Assembly: GCF_009602425.1 (NCBI RefSeq)
Contig: NW_022258870.1
Span: 163,809 to 227,808, forward strand
DNA length: 64,000 nt
Source: Actinia tenebrosa
Lineage: Eukaryota > Cnidaria > Anthozoa > Actiniaria > Actiniidae
Direction: 5' to 3'
The position numbers were made by a program, and so were the translations under genes. Positions within the stretch are counted from its first letter, which is position 1, and each line of letters opens with the position of its first letter. The notes under the pieces were generated by a model that worked only from the letters and a program-made list of their open reading frames with translations, made no database searches and was not told the origin of the DNA. Positions 22,729-34,626 of this stretch are shown in pieces.

Positions 22729-25700
22729 ATGGCCCAAAAGTTAAAACTCCTGAGCATGAAGGATGCTCGAAAGGTTTTGGAGAATGCGAACTTACCAGGT
22801 GAGTTTTTCTTCAAGTAAAGTCAGCGTGTTCGAGAATTGTCAAAAATTGTCTTGTACAGCTGAAAACCTTTATTTTTTTCTATTTTATCTTTTGTTTATT
22901 GTATTGAAATTTTGGCCATTTGAAGCAACAATACTTATTTTACTATTTTTAATGGGTTTTTAACTATTTTTTCTAAATTATAGTATAAGTTTTTCTAAAA
23001 AATATAAAGTTGAAAAATAGGGCCCTTTTGAGTCCCGAGAAAAATAATTTTTGCAAAACAAAACAATGTGCAAAACAATCATTGTCCTGGGGGACATAAC
23101 GATGGGTTTATTTTTGCATAAGAAAAGACGGCCTATTGTTTTGTCCTCCAGAACAGTTCCTCTAGAAAATCAATGCAAGGGGTCTATAGCTTGAGCTTGC
23201 GAGCTATACATTCGTGTTGTACAAAGTTGAAGAATTAAGCCTTTCATTTGCTTAATGAGGTTTATTATTTCAGGTCTTCTTAACAGGGACCTCAAGATTT
23301 CCTTGTACTCCAAAGCTGAGCGTCTGGTAAGGATAAATTTTTTAGACATTTTTAAAATCAAATTAGAATTTAGAGGTTGATATTGGTGGATGGAGGAAGA
23401 ACCGGAGAACCCGGAGGATAAACCCTTGAAGCACACAAACAAATCTACTCACGTACGACACCGAGCCTGGCAAGGCTCGAACCCAGGTCACATTGGTAAG
23501 AAGCAGCACATTAGTAGTGTACATCACCCATGCTTACCTCCTTATGGATTGAAGCATGGGTGGCGTTCGCCTCTAACGCGTTGTCTTTCACCGCTGTGAG
23601 TCCAACGGGTCGGGTCGCTGGTTCGAGCCCTGCGGTCGCCACATGTGAATTGAGTTTGTTTGATGTGTTGTTCTCTCCTATGCTATGAGGGTTTTCTCCG
23701 GGTTCTCCGGTTTCCTCCCTCCGTAAAAATCAACATGTGAGTTGAGCGTTGTGGGCATAGAATATTATATGTAGTGGTATTGCGTGTGAGTGAAAAATGT
23801 CCCCAATTAGTGCGAAAGCGCTAGAACGACTAGACACTTAAATAAAGTGATTTATTTTATTGGAGCCCATTCAAATCATGGTAGCTTTTTCTTTGGATTT
23901 TAGAATGGTCCCTAATCTTTTCATTGTACTTCGATTCATTAGCAAACTATTAGAGAAACCAAGGACAGGGATGATAGAGCTGTGGCTGCAGCAATAGAAA
24001 TACAGCGCATATGGAGAGGCCATCATGCAAGGTACAGTATGAATGGATGAATAATAGAATCCCCTCGACCCACCCCTTGGAAATTCCAATCTCCTCTGTA
24101 GTGGAATGCATGGATCTTCTCTGAAACAATACAATATACCCTCCAAAGACCCTCCCTACCCCTTGGAAATCCCAATCCCCCTCTGTGGAGGAGGTTTTTA
24201 TTAGCTGCATAAAATACCTTTACTAGAGTCAATAATGGTAGCTATTTTGTTCTTTCTAGATCCATGCTCTCTGAAATCCTTCATCCCAAGGGTAGTGGCA
24301 AAGAAAGAAAACCTCAGGTAACTTCTTCTCAGACAAGGACCTCAACCGTAAGCCCTGTCTGTCTTCACTATATAACCCTGTATAAGGCAGACGTAAAAGA
24401 AGAAGACGCTGGTGATAACCATCTTCAGCCCACTGTAGTAATTGGCAAAAAGCTGTTGTGGTGTCCCTGCCCTCATGGGAAAAAGCAAATAAATAAATAG
24501 ATAAATAAATAGATAAATAAATAAATAAATTATCAGTCATTTTACCAGTCACTCAATTTACTAACTATCAATAATTAATATAATATTATCAATAAAAATC
24601 AATATTGATCATTTTCACTGAGATCATTGAAGTATGTGTGTGTTTTATTGTTATTGCATTCTCGTGTGCTTACAATTATTATTTATTTATTCTATTTTAG
24701 GATTTGATCAACATAAAAGCTAAATATGATAAATACACCAACTCAGTCAGAGAAAACCCTATCAGGTACTGTCAAGGTTCTATTTAATCCTAGACAGACA
24801 GAAATGGCAACTCATATTCAGATTTTAGAGCACACTTTTAATTTCATCCACTGACCCTGAAATGATTAACCTCTGGGCTTATCTTCTGAGTAAAGGCAAT
24901 TTGCTAACTCACAGAACAAACCCTGAAACAACCTGTTGGCTTATCTTCTAAGTCAGGGCATGGCTTACTTACAGATTGAACCCTGATACAACCTCTGGGC
25001 TGATCTAAGTCAGGGCATGGCTAACTCACAGATCAAACCCTGATACAACCTCTGGGCTGATCTAAGTCAGGGCATGGCTAACTCACAGATTGAACCCTGA
25101 AACAACCTCTTGGCTTATCTTCTAAGTCAGGGCATGGCTTACTTACAGATTGAATGGTAATTTAGAGTTCTAATGGTTTTGACAGAGGGCAAAAACAGAG
25201 AAGCAGAAGAAAAACCCTTGAATCAAACTAGGGAGAGACCTAACAAACTGTACTCACTTGTAGTGTCAAGTCCAGATATCCAACCTGAGATGTCGCAGGG
25301 GAAGCAGTGAATGGACTATCACTACATTACCCTTGATTTCCTGGTCATTATTTTGCATTCATTTGATTTACAGTTACATATATATACATACATACATACA
25401 TACATACTATGTACTTATTGACTGAGTGGGAGGGCCGTACAGGAAAATATTTGGCTCAAGGCAATGCCGTTTTTATCAAGCGCAGCAAGCATGCCTGGGC
25501 AGATACAGGTCATATGATAAATACATTTATTTTCATGTGTCTTGTCAATATCACCAATTCTCCTATAATCAATCTATGTTACATATTCTTCAAATTTTCA
25601 ACTACTCAAAATTTGACCCTAAATGTTCTCAATAGTTTTAGAGAGTTTTGTGCTCGTACAATACAAAGATGGTGGAGAAAACAACTCCAGAAGCAAAGAA

Positions 25701-27363
25701 ATATTAAAGGAGGTTATCCTAGTGCTCCACCTCCTACCACAAACGGTGAAGTCTCCCCCCAGAGAACTGAAGAAACACCAGAAAGCCGAGAAGAAAGCAG
25801 AGCATCTACTGCAACAGATAGACAAGGAGCAGCTTCCACTATACAGAAAGCTTGGAGAAAACATATTGTAAGTTATATCTGAAGAGTGTTAGCACTCCTG
25901 CCGCAAAGTCATACATTGTTAGTAAATTCTGTTGTTTTTAAAGTCAGTGACTGAAAAGATTATCTCCTATACATGTACTCTTCTGTTGTGTACTGTCCTT
26001 TCCTGTCCTGTCCCATCCCGTCCTGTCTTCTTGTCTCTCTTATTTTTCAATTTTTTTTTCAAATATTCATTGGTAAGTTAACATGAAATTTGCTTTGAGT
26101 CACGTTTAGCATACCCATTAGTTAGGAATTGAGGATGACGTAGCAGCATCACACTCTCTCCTTAAATGGTTAAATTTCAGATTTCATTTGACACAGTTTT
26201 TGGGTCTTTTACAAGTACTTGATTTCCAGGGTTTTTCTTCAAGTATATTGATTGTCGTAATGTGTTTCTATTGCTTGGGACAGGACGTACAAGTGTACAA
26301 TTATTACAAAGACTTAATCAACTTTAAGAACAGAGGTGATCCAAAACTAATGCTAAGATGCATTAACCCTAGAGAGGTGAATAGAAGTAAGGTATCGCGG
26401 TTTTGCACCATCACATGATGGCAGCCATGTTAGATGGCAGGAACAATACAATCGTTTTACATGAGAAAGAATCCAATTCCCTTAAGCAAAGGGATTTTAT
26501 CGTTCTGCCATCTAACCATGCAGGCAGTCCAAGCTGGATTATGGCCCCGGCATGTGACAGTGCAAAACCTCTATTATTTAAAATGTCAAATTCCAAACAC
26601 AGTATTTCCAAACATTATCATGGCTTCATAGCTTATGTGATGACTGACAGAACCGATCCTGTTGGGTGAATGTGTACAACTATTCATCTATTCATTCATT
26701 CTTCCTCCCTTCCTTCCTTCCTTTCTAATCTTTCATGCCTTCCTTCCCTTATTCCTTTGATCCTTTATTCGCTCCTTCATTCCTTCATTCATTCATTCCT
26801 TCATTTATTCATTTTCATTGTTTGTTTGTTTATTCACTTTCAGGCAGATCTTCTTGATGCAGGTGCTGGAGTTCACGTTAAGTTCAGACTTGCTGGAGTA
26901 AGAAAAAGCTTTTACTTTATTATTTATTCATCCATTCATTTGTCCAGTTATCAATTTATTTATTTTGTTTTTCATTTCCCAGGAGAAGTTCCCACCCAAC
27001 ATCTACTACAAGATCTTCACTCACAGGAATATAGCAGACATTGGTGCATTCGCCCCTCGTGATTATACAGCGGCTGATAACAAGAGCCTTCCATGTAATA
27101 TTATGCATAACAAAGGTGTCGAGATAAAGCAAGGTAATGACAAGCGTTAGAGGAGATCACCTAACTTCCCCACCGATCCTTTTTTGCTAAACCCTATAGA
27201 CTTGTACCATGTTGCACTTGCTTACTTATGAGAGATGCTGAATTTAGATCTTTTTCAAAAAAATGGACAAGTATATGTGTTTTCGGTAATCATTCCTGAA
27301 GTTATGACAACCAGCATTTGAAATAGCTTGCTAACATTAATTGGTAATGAAGGAAAATTCTGT

Positions 27364-27438
<75 letters not shown>

Positions 27439-30400
27439 CNNNNNNNNNNNNNNNNNNNNNNNNNNNNNNNNNNNNNNNNNNNNNNNNNNNNNNNNNNNNN
27501 NNNNNNNNNNNNNNNNNNNNNNNNNNNNNNNNNNNNNNNNNNNNNNNNNNNNNNNNNNNNNNNNNNNNNNNNNNNNNNNNNNNNNNNNNNNNNNNNNNNN
27601 NNNNNNNNNNNNNNNNNNNNNNNNNNNNNNNNNNNNNNNNNNNNNNNNNNNNNNNNNNNNNNNNNNNNNNNNNNNNNNNNNNNNNNNNNNNNNNNNNNNN
27701 NNNNNNNNNNNNNNNNNNNNNNNNNNNNNNNNNNNNNNNNNNNNNNNNNNNNNNNNNNNNNNNNNNNNNNNNNNNNNNNNNNNNNNNNNNNNNNNNNNNN
27801 NNNNNNNNNNNNNNNNNNNNNNNNNNNNNNNNNNNNNNNNNNNNNNNNNNNNNNNNNNNNNNNNNNNNNNNNNNNNNNNNNNNNNNNNNNNNNNNNNNNN
27901 NNNNNNNNNNNNNNNNNNNNNNNNNNNNNNNNNNNNNNNNNNNNNNNNNNNNNNNNNNNNNNNNNNNNNNNNNNNNNNNNNNNNNNNNNNNNNNNNNNNN
28001 NNNNNNNNNNNNNNNNNNNNNNNNNNNNNNNNNNNNNNNNNNNNNNNNNNNNNNNNNNNNNNNNNNNNNNNNNNNNNNNNNNNNNNNNNNNNNNNNNNNT
28101 GATGATGATGATGATGATAATGATACAGTTATAAAATTATTATTATTATATCAATAAAAAATAATGATGATAATACATAAAAAATAGTATATTCAATATC
28201 TAGTTTAGTGATAATCGAATTGAAGGATAATGGCTGGCATTCGTTCACATCGATAGAAAGGATCTATTGGATCATAAAACAATAGAACGAGGCAGTAACA
28301 CAATAGATTCGTTCTATTTTGGAGGACCCTTCTGTAAATCACTCTGTGACGTTGTTTATCCTCAATAAAGATTATTATTTATGTGGTTTGACACTCAAAG
28401 GTCCTTGTGGCCAACGTGAACGAGTGCCACCAAGGATAATATATATTTGAACGAGAGGAATAAAGATAGGATATTTCACTTCAGATGCTTCGAAAACAAG
28501 ATTTAGAAGTCAAGCGAAAACAGAGAAAAATAGAATGGATGAAAAAAATGTGAGTATATAACTTATCTTGGGTTTTGACCAGTTATGCCAAAATAATGAA
28601 ATTTAAGACCATGACGTCATTACGGGACTTAACATTTACAAGATCAGCATTACAACCAGAAGTGTAAGCAATTTCTCTTCAGGGTTCTGTTCATTAGAGA
28701 TTTCATTCAAAACATTGTCAGTGAAAGTCAAGTCATCCACGGCACGGCTGCTAATAGCGCCTTAATATGCAGCCCACAAAGTCCTCCACTGGTCATAAAT
28801 GTAAAGTGCATTGAGACAATGTGAAATGTGCTATATAAGAAACTCACATCATCCACTTGGAAGACAGACTATGAAGACACCAAAACCCTAAAGTGAAGTT
28901 ATTTACACTTCCATTGATGTCGCAGTCAAAGATCTTGCAAATCTAAATCCCATTCATTACCATGAATGTTGCACTATGCGCCCACAGGGCAAAGGTTGTT
29001 GCCAACGCCAGCAATGTGGCAATGCGTACTCAAAGGGAGAGGTGTGTTGCCCACGTCCGCAATGCAGCAATACCCGCTCACAGGGGGAAGTGTGTTGCCC
29101 AAGCCAACAACCTTGCCACCATAAAAAGTACTTTCCCTATTGCCGTTATCTTTGTGGCTTAATATTTCAAAACTCTATAACACTTAAGCCCGTAACTTTG
29201 CACCTTGTGTCCAGTTCCTAATTTCCCCAGAAACCACCTCCACCCTCTCCTCCCTAGGTACAAACAAGGCATGTTACAGGCCAAAGGGACGAACGACCCT
29301 CAAACACAAAATATTATAAAGACTGTAGCCCAGGGCATGGTGAACGCGGCTGATGCTCGGGGACACGAGGCCGTGGAGGACTGGGAAGTAGATGAGTTGC
29401 TGGAATGGACCAATGGACTCAATTTTGATGAGTAAGTAGTTATGGAGCAGACCTTCTGGATTTACTTGGTTTGAATAGGTTGCTGACGTGTGGTTTCTAT
29501 TTATAGATATCTTGTCGAATGGAAGGAATATGCTACTAGTGCTGGATCTGAACACTTGTCTGGTAAGTCGCTAATTTCTGGTGAAAAAAGTAATGGTAGA
29601 TGTTTTCTACTTGTTTTACTAAATTAATGATGATGATGTCATATATCTGATTGTTAATGTCATACTGATCACGTGACTGTACTCTGATATATAATGATCT
29701 AGTTTGTAAACAGTGATTCAGAACTTGTACTAGCGAGAGCACGAATAAATCAATCTATAACAGATGATGACACTGATGATGATGATGATGACACTGATGG
29801 TGATGGTGATGATGACACTGATGGTGATGATGACACTGGTGATGATGATGATGGTGATGATGATGACACTGATGGTGATGACGACACTGATGGTGATGAT
29901 GACACCGATGGTGATGATGATGACACTGATGGTGATGATGGTGATGATGACACTGATGGTGATGATGACACTGATGGTGATGATGACACTGATGGTGATG
30001 ATGACACCGATGGTGATGATGATGACACTGATGGTGATGATGACACTGATGGTGGTGATGACACTGATGGTGATGATGATGATGATGACACTGATGGTGA
30101 TGATGACACTGATGGTGATGATGACACTGATGGTGATGATGAAACTGATGGTGATGATGACACTGATGGTGATGATGACACTGATGGTGATGATGCATTG
30201 GTGAAGATGATGATAATGGTGCGGATGATAGTGGCAGTGGTGATGATGTTGATGTTGTTGATGATGATGATGATACATTGGTGTTGACAATTTTTGTGCG
30301 CTTTTTTATTGCGTCATACAACTATTATCAAAAAAATAATAGACTGCATATCCCTATCAGTTTTTTCGTTTGTCTAACCGAATCTTTTGATATTTCTTTG

Positions 30401-30475
30401 CTTTCAGGTCAACTCAATTACATCCCAGACGATCCTTTCTCGTTTAACATCAGCACCGAACAAGCTTGTCAATAG
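22729..30475 (+). CDS. MFI: MFI / C11orf65-type IQ-motif protein, one internal exon missing
   Basis: Homologue of human C11orf65, named MFI for mitochondrial fission regulation. Exons: 22729-22798, 23274-23326, 23943-24031, 24260-24317, 24701-24765, 25636-25867, 26284-26376, 26844-26897, 26983-27133, 28485-28549, 29258-29431, 29507-29562, 30408-30475. Three IQ motifs (calmodulin-type binding) are visible: IEIQRIWRGHHAR, ARTIQRWWRKQLQKQR and ASTIQKAWRKHI. The conserved core follows: DAGAGVHVKFRLAG, KFPPNIYYKIFTHRNIADIG, LEVKRKQRKIEWMKKM and EDWEVDELLEWTNGLNFDEY, each with a close human counterpart. Exon 27133 ends in phase 1 while exon 28485 starts in phase 0, and the human protein has about 45 residues between these blocks, so an exon must lie in the 27440-28099 gap. 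Human MFI has only the third IQ motif as I remember it, so the long N-terminus is notable. Confidence 0.88.
23350..23520 (-). repeat. SINE with TTCTCCGG-type body, minus strand
   Basis: Minus-strand copy in MFI intron 2, with GGTTCGAGCCTTGCCAGG-like B-box region and the body GGGTTCTCCGGTTCTTCCTC. It lies head to head with the plus-strand copy just downstream. Confidence 0.65.
23555..23855 (+). repeat. tRNA-derived SINE with TTCTCCGG-type body, plus strand
   Basis: The head contains TGGCGTTCGCCTC and a B box GGTTCGAGCCC. The body is GAGGGTTTTCTCCGGGTTCT and CCGGTTTCCTCCCTCC. The tail is AGTGCGAAAGCGCTAGAACG ending in ACACTTAAATAAAGTG. This is the best-preserved copy of the family in the window. 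In MFI intron 2. Confidence 0.7.
24300..24535 (+). repeat. SINE 3' part ending in (AAATA)n
   Basis: Contains TCTTCTCAGACAAGGACCTC, GGCAGACGTAAAAGAAG and TGTTGTGGTGTCCCTGCCC, then a simple tail of AAATA units. Probably the 3' half of the SINE family whose head is seen at 4745-4922. It begins right at the end of MFI exon 4. Confidence 0.45.
24880..25155 (+). repeat. 57-62 bp minisatellite in MFI intron 5
   Basis: About five tandem units with GTCAGGGCATGGCT, TCACAGAT and ACCCTGATACAACCTC. Units come in 57-bp and 62-bp forms (with or without TTCTA). A single reverse-complement unit appears near 39655-39720 and a fragment near 12895, so the monomer is also dispersed. Confidence 0.75.
27361..27439 (+). 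repeat. (TGCC)n microsatellite at a gap edge
   Basis: About twenty perfect TGCC/CTGC units run directly into the assembly gap. The sequence resumes after the gap with (TGA)n at 28100-28118, so the assembler probably stopped at simple repeats. Confidence 0.95.
27440..28099. other. Assembly gap inside the MFI gene
   Basis: 660 N bases between MFI exons ending at 27133 and starting at 28485. The reading phase does not match across it, which implies a lost exon of length 3n+2. Confidence 0.95.
28730..28850 (+). repeat. Possible dispersed-repeat tail
   Basis: Ends in AAGTGCATTGAGACAATGTG and GTGCTATATAAGAAAC. Tails of this 'AAAGTGC-TTGAGA-GCTATATAA' shape are shared by several animal interspersed repeats. 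Only one copy is in the window, so the call is weak. Confidence 0.3.
28958..29112 (+). repeat. 48-bp tandem repeat with a cysteine-rich reading frame
   Basis: Three diverged units of 48 bp in an MFI intron, each close to CAATGTGGCAATGCG plus GTGTGTTGCCCACG. Because 48 is a multiple of three, one frame stays open and reads 16-residue units of the form GEVCCPRPQCSNTRSQ. No splice sites or upstream exons tie it to a gene, so it is listed as a repeat. Confidence 0.6.
29761..30270 (+). repeat. 18-bp minisatellite in the last MFI intron
   Basis: About 25 units of GATGATGACACTGATGGT with small length changes, ending in plain GAT repeats. It gives long artificial open frames on both strands, none of them a gene. 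Confidence 0.9.
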
Positions 30476-31286
30476 TGTGGTCTTCATGGCTAGCACTAGA
30501 GTAATGTATATTGACAGCTATGGACTCGAGTTGTCGAGAAATCCTGTCCAACAAGACCTATATCAAAACACCGAGTCCTAGCAAATATGTTATTCTAAAT
30601 TTCATTGAGATAGTTAGGTTCTCCGAAATTTGAACAAATATTCGTGTAATTTATGACGCGAAATAATTAATGTCTAAAATATAATTGTAAATATGATAAT
30701 TGTTTAACACAGTAAAAGTTGAAGCACCCAAAAATAGTTTTTCTTTGAATGGAAAATTCGTAAAGCCGGCAATATTAGTCGTTCGTTCTCTTCTGTACTT
30801 CAAGGAGTTTACCCGCGTTCACCGCGGTCTCTCCACAAATATTAACGTCAATAGAATTAAAAAGCCACGGCTAAATCTCTTTTTTATTTTCTACTTCATT
30901 GATTCATTTTATTACTGAAACCTATTCAATTCTTTAAAAAAAACTCTTTTTTTAAAACCCTTAATTAAGATATTTCTTTACACGATTCTCATTTTTCATT
31001 TATTTTTTACTAAATCCCTAACTTCCTACAGGTTTTTAAAAATATCAAAAATACCTCGACAGCCCAAATATTAATGGCAAAAACCAAATATTTCCGAGTA
31101 TCCTGTCGGAAACGTCACGAGGGATTTCCGAAGATTCCTCAAGATGTTTCAGTCGAAGTGTCCATGTGGAGTCTTATCGCATTGCATAATTAATTCCTCA
31201 CTACACACTCTACGGTATTATTCTATTCTACCGTTGAAATACCCTTCGAATCTTCTCAATTCTTTGAAAAAAAAGCTTCACTCAAA
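30476..31286. other. Interval between MFI and the first transgelin-like gene
   Basis: Holds the MFI 3' UTR and the 5' flank of the next gene. AT-rich. I found no exon and no clear promoter element. Confidence 0.5.
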
Positions 31287-34200
31287 ATGGCAAATAGGAG
31301 CGAATCATTTGGTTTGGACAGAGAAATCCAAATGAAGGTAAATAGAACAAAAAAACTTGGGGTTTTTTTTCGCGCGAGAAAAATTGATCAGTGAATAACT
31401 GTATTGTTGCTTCGCTAAAAAAAAAGGTGATTATTGGCAACCAGCGTTTGAAAACCTAAAAACGTTTTCCTAGAACACAACGCTTTTTTGTTTCGATTAA
31501 TCTGAGATGCGGGATTTTAGTTTTCAAAGGGTTTTATGTGAGTAAAAGAACAAAGCGAAAAGAGAGCTTCAAATGTGATTAATGGAATGCATGTGAAGAA
31601 GCATAGTGTGATGGGCGCTTGCATATCGTGTTTACTTTTCGAGAAATCAGTAAAATCGCCGGCTAAACTACGAATGTAAAAACATTCAAACTTGTGTTGT
31701 TTTTCTCGACATTTAAGCCAAATTCGCTCTCAATGAGCTTAATTGTATATCAAAACTATTCGACTCAAAAACCATATTTTGAAAATGTACATGAGTTACA
31801 ATTCGTTGGGCGTTNTTGACTTGATGATTTCAGCTCATCTCGTCGACCGAAATCTATATATTTTATTCATCTTCAGTAAATCAGAATTATTGTATATCAG
31901 TACTTGTGTACTTCGCTTACAATTCATTTTTAAAAGCTAATGTTTTGCATGTTTTATCAATTCATACATTCTATTTAATAGTATATTCTTTGCACCTGTT
32001 TTGTATTCTACCCACGTATTGCTTTCATGAGGTTTTTAATTGAATTGAGCTAGGTCATTATTTCCTTTTTTTTAAAGCGTTTTAGCAATATGAAGTGCAT
32101 CCTTTATTCAGGGAAAAGATATTTTCATTGAGTCTGCTCAAAAACGTCGCATCTTTGCTCTTTGCCTTTTTTTTACCATGTTTACTCAATAGTACTGTCT
32201 TCTAATCCAATTTAACGAAAAGTATGTCTTTCTGCTCCTCACGTAATCATAGCTTCCTTATATTTTTATATTTTTAATTTTGTTTTCCTCGTATTTTTTC
32301 CTCGTGTTTTTCTACGCCTGCCTATGCTTGCTTTTTTGTTGCTCGTACAGTTGTTTTTTGAAGCTTTTCTTGCCTTCTATCTTTTCTGGTTTTGAGAGTT
32401 TAAAATCAAACAACAACACAAACAAAACAGTGATAAAGCCAAGCAAATACTTGAAATATGACACTGAAATATAAATTTCCTAAGTATAATTTTAATTAGT
32501 TTTGCGACGATGATTATCCTAATAATATTAATAAATTATATGAATATTATTGCTTATCTTTCGGATGTGGTTCAAAAAAAAGTTCAAAGTTCAATATCTT
32601 TGGTAAAGATGATTCTTGAAATCTCGAGAATAAATTAAGCAATTAAATCTAACACAGCTCACAAACATCCTAATTACCAACGTTGTTCGAGTTTTAAATA
32701 GGAACTTCATTGCAAAAATAGGTTAATTAAAGGACCTGGTGTTTAAATAGGTCTGTAACCTCTGTTGGATAATAAGGATATTAAGAAAAACATTAACATT
32801 TTCTATTGCTGTGAAACTTGAAATATTTATTAAAAATAAAGATTTCGAAAGCGTTTGTGAAGACTAGCGATAAACGTTTGCGCATGCGTGTGATTCAAGA
32901 ATTCAGGCAAGTTTTAGCGATTGAAATAAATATTCGTTTTCTCTGAATATACGTTCAAGAAATTTTGTAAGTATACTTTTTCGAGACTAAGATAATAGAC
33001 TAACAAAGACAATATGAAGAATTATAACCTGAGTTTTATAGACTGATCACTTTGGCATTGGTTTTGGCATTTTCTAAAGTTTATTCGCCGCATGTTTTCA
33101 CGACAGAGCCCAGCTGAGTTGATGAGCGCGTTCCCCGAAAGGAATTATGGGTCAACTATTTTTGGTTAGCTTTTTCCTAGCAAGGGAGGAACATCGAGTG
33201 CGTTGCACGTTGCAGAGAATTTTTCTCCGCCTACCACTTCGCGCGAAAACCACTCTTTCTTGGTCTCATCTCGAACATCCGTTATGCAATTGTATTTGTT
33301 CAATGGACCAATACTGAGGTATTGACCATTTCGTGTGCAATTCTCAGCAATGTTGGTTTTGCTATCAAAGCACTCTTTATTTGAATATTTCAGATTAATT
33401 CTAAATATGACGAAGAAAAGGAAAAAGAAGCGAGGCAATGGATCGAGTGCGTGATGGATGAACGGGTGTTTGAAGATAAGACTGGACCAGATGGCGTACA
33501 TGACATCTTGCGGGATGGAAAAGTGCTTTGTAGGTGAGAATGGTATTCAAGGGGAGAGGGGATGGGGTGCTTTGTAGGTGAGAACAGTACTCATGGGAGA
33601 GGCGATGGGGTGCTTTGTAAACGAGAATGGTATTCAAGGGTGGAAGGGATAGGGTGCTTTGTAGGTGAGAACAATACTCAAGGGGTAGGGGATGGGGTGC
33701 TTTGTAGGTAAGAATGGTATTCAAGGGGGGAGGGGATGGCGGGTGCTTTGTAGATGAGAATAGAACTCAACGGGGAAGAAATGGGATGTTTTGTTTGCCA
33801 AAAAAAGGGGACGAGGGAGAGAAGGTTTTTAACCGTCAAAAATAACTCTATCTCTTTTTCTCGGTTCCAGACTTGCAAACGCTCTCGGGGGGAACATCAA
33901 AATCAACGCACAAAGTATGCCATTCAAACAGGTCAGCGGTAAACTCATTAATGCTTATCACTGGTCTGTTCTTTCATTGTTGCTTAGTAACGATCGATTC
34001 TTTGTTGTTGTTGTTGTTTTTTTTATAGATGGAAAATATTAGTAAATTTTTAAAATTTTGCGAAGAAACTCTTGGTGTAGCGAAGTACGATCTGTTTCAA
34101 ACTGTGGACTTATACGAAAAGAGAAATATGTGGAACGTAAGTAATAAATGATGCTGCGTTAAAACTCCTCTGCTTCACCATCCTGCTAAACTGAGGGATG

Positions 34201-34626
34201 TCCATAAATTGGCTAAGTATCTTCAAATTTTTTATTTCAGGTGATATGCTGCATAACTGCTGTAGGGCGAAGGGTAAATACCATTAGATGCATACCGCTG
34301 TTTTTCATGACCACGGACTCATTTAGGCTCGTCTTCGTTCCCAGTTCCTCCTCAACTAGAAACTTGAGGAAGCACTGGGAACGAGTTTGGATACCCCCTT
34401 CAATATTCAAATGCCTTTACTCTTTCAGGCTTTTGCGATGGGAATGGAAGTACCTCCCCTGGGGCCCAAGGAGTCGAAAAAGAATCCAAGACGTTTCACA
34501 GAAGAGCAACTCAACGAAGGCAAATCTCACATTAGCCTCCAAATGGGTGTCGGTTCCTCAGCGGGAGCTACTCAAGCTGGCCATCACTTTGGGCGTGCCC
34601 GTCAAATCGTCAACAATTACAAATAA
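31287..34626 (+). CDS. Transgelin/calponin-like protein 1
   Basis: Actin-binding protein of the transgelin/Mp20 type: one N-terminal calponin-homology (CH) domain and one C-terminal calponin-like repeat; expected on actin filaments in muscle or other contractile cells. Exons 31287-31337, 33394-33533, 33871-33931, 34029-34136, 34241-34273 and 34429-34626 join in frame to 196 residues, the usual family length. Residues about 17-140 form the CH domain (KYDEEKEKEARQWIECVMDE, DGVHDILRDGKVLCRLANAL, FQTVDLYEKRNM). Residues about 160-196 hold FTEEQLNEGKSHISLQMG, then ATQAGHHFGRARQIV, the calponin-like repeat. The start is set by the conserved N-terminus MANRSESFGLDREIQMK. It is the most diverged of the four family members here. 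Intron 2 holds tandem copies of its own splice donor. An AATAAA lies near 34961. Confidence 0.92.
33524..33795 (+). repeat. 43-bp tandem repeat that copies the exon 2 splice donor
   Basis: Unit 1 begins inside exon 2 at GTGCTTTGTAG (33523-33533) and runs through the real donor GTGAGAA. Six further units follow at about 43-bp spacing, each starting GGTGCTTTGTAG or a variant. Units at about 33567, 33653 and 33697 keep a GTGAG or GTAAG donor, while others are mutated (GTAAACGAG, GTAGATGAG). The array fills most of intron 2. Confidence 0.85.

Noticed and set aside
24880-25155. CRISPR-like regular repeats
   Set aside because: Units are contiguous with no unique spacers and the genome is an animal's; it is a minisatellite.
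27328-28134. Open frames of over 250 codons across the N run
   Set aside because: Almost entirely unknown bases plus a TGCC repeat; an artefact of the gap.
29730-30321. Long open frames with HHHQC, SSPSV or MMTLMV repeats on both strands
   Set aside because: They are translations of the 18-bp GAT-rich minisatellite and have no other protein character.
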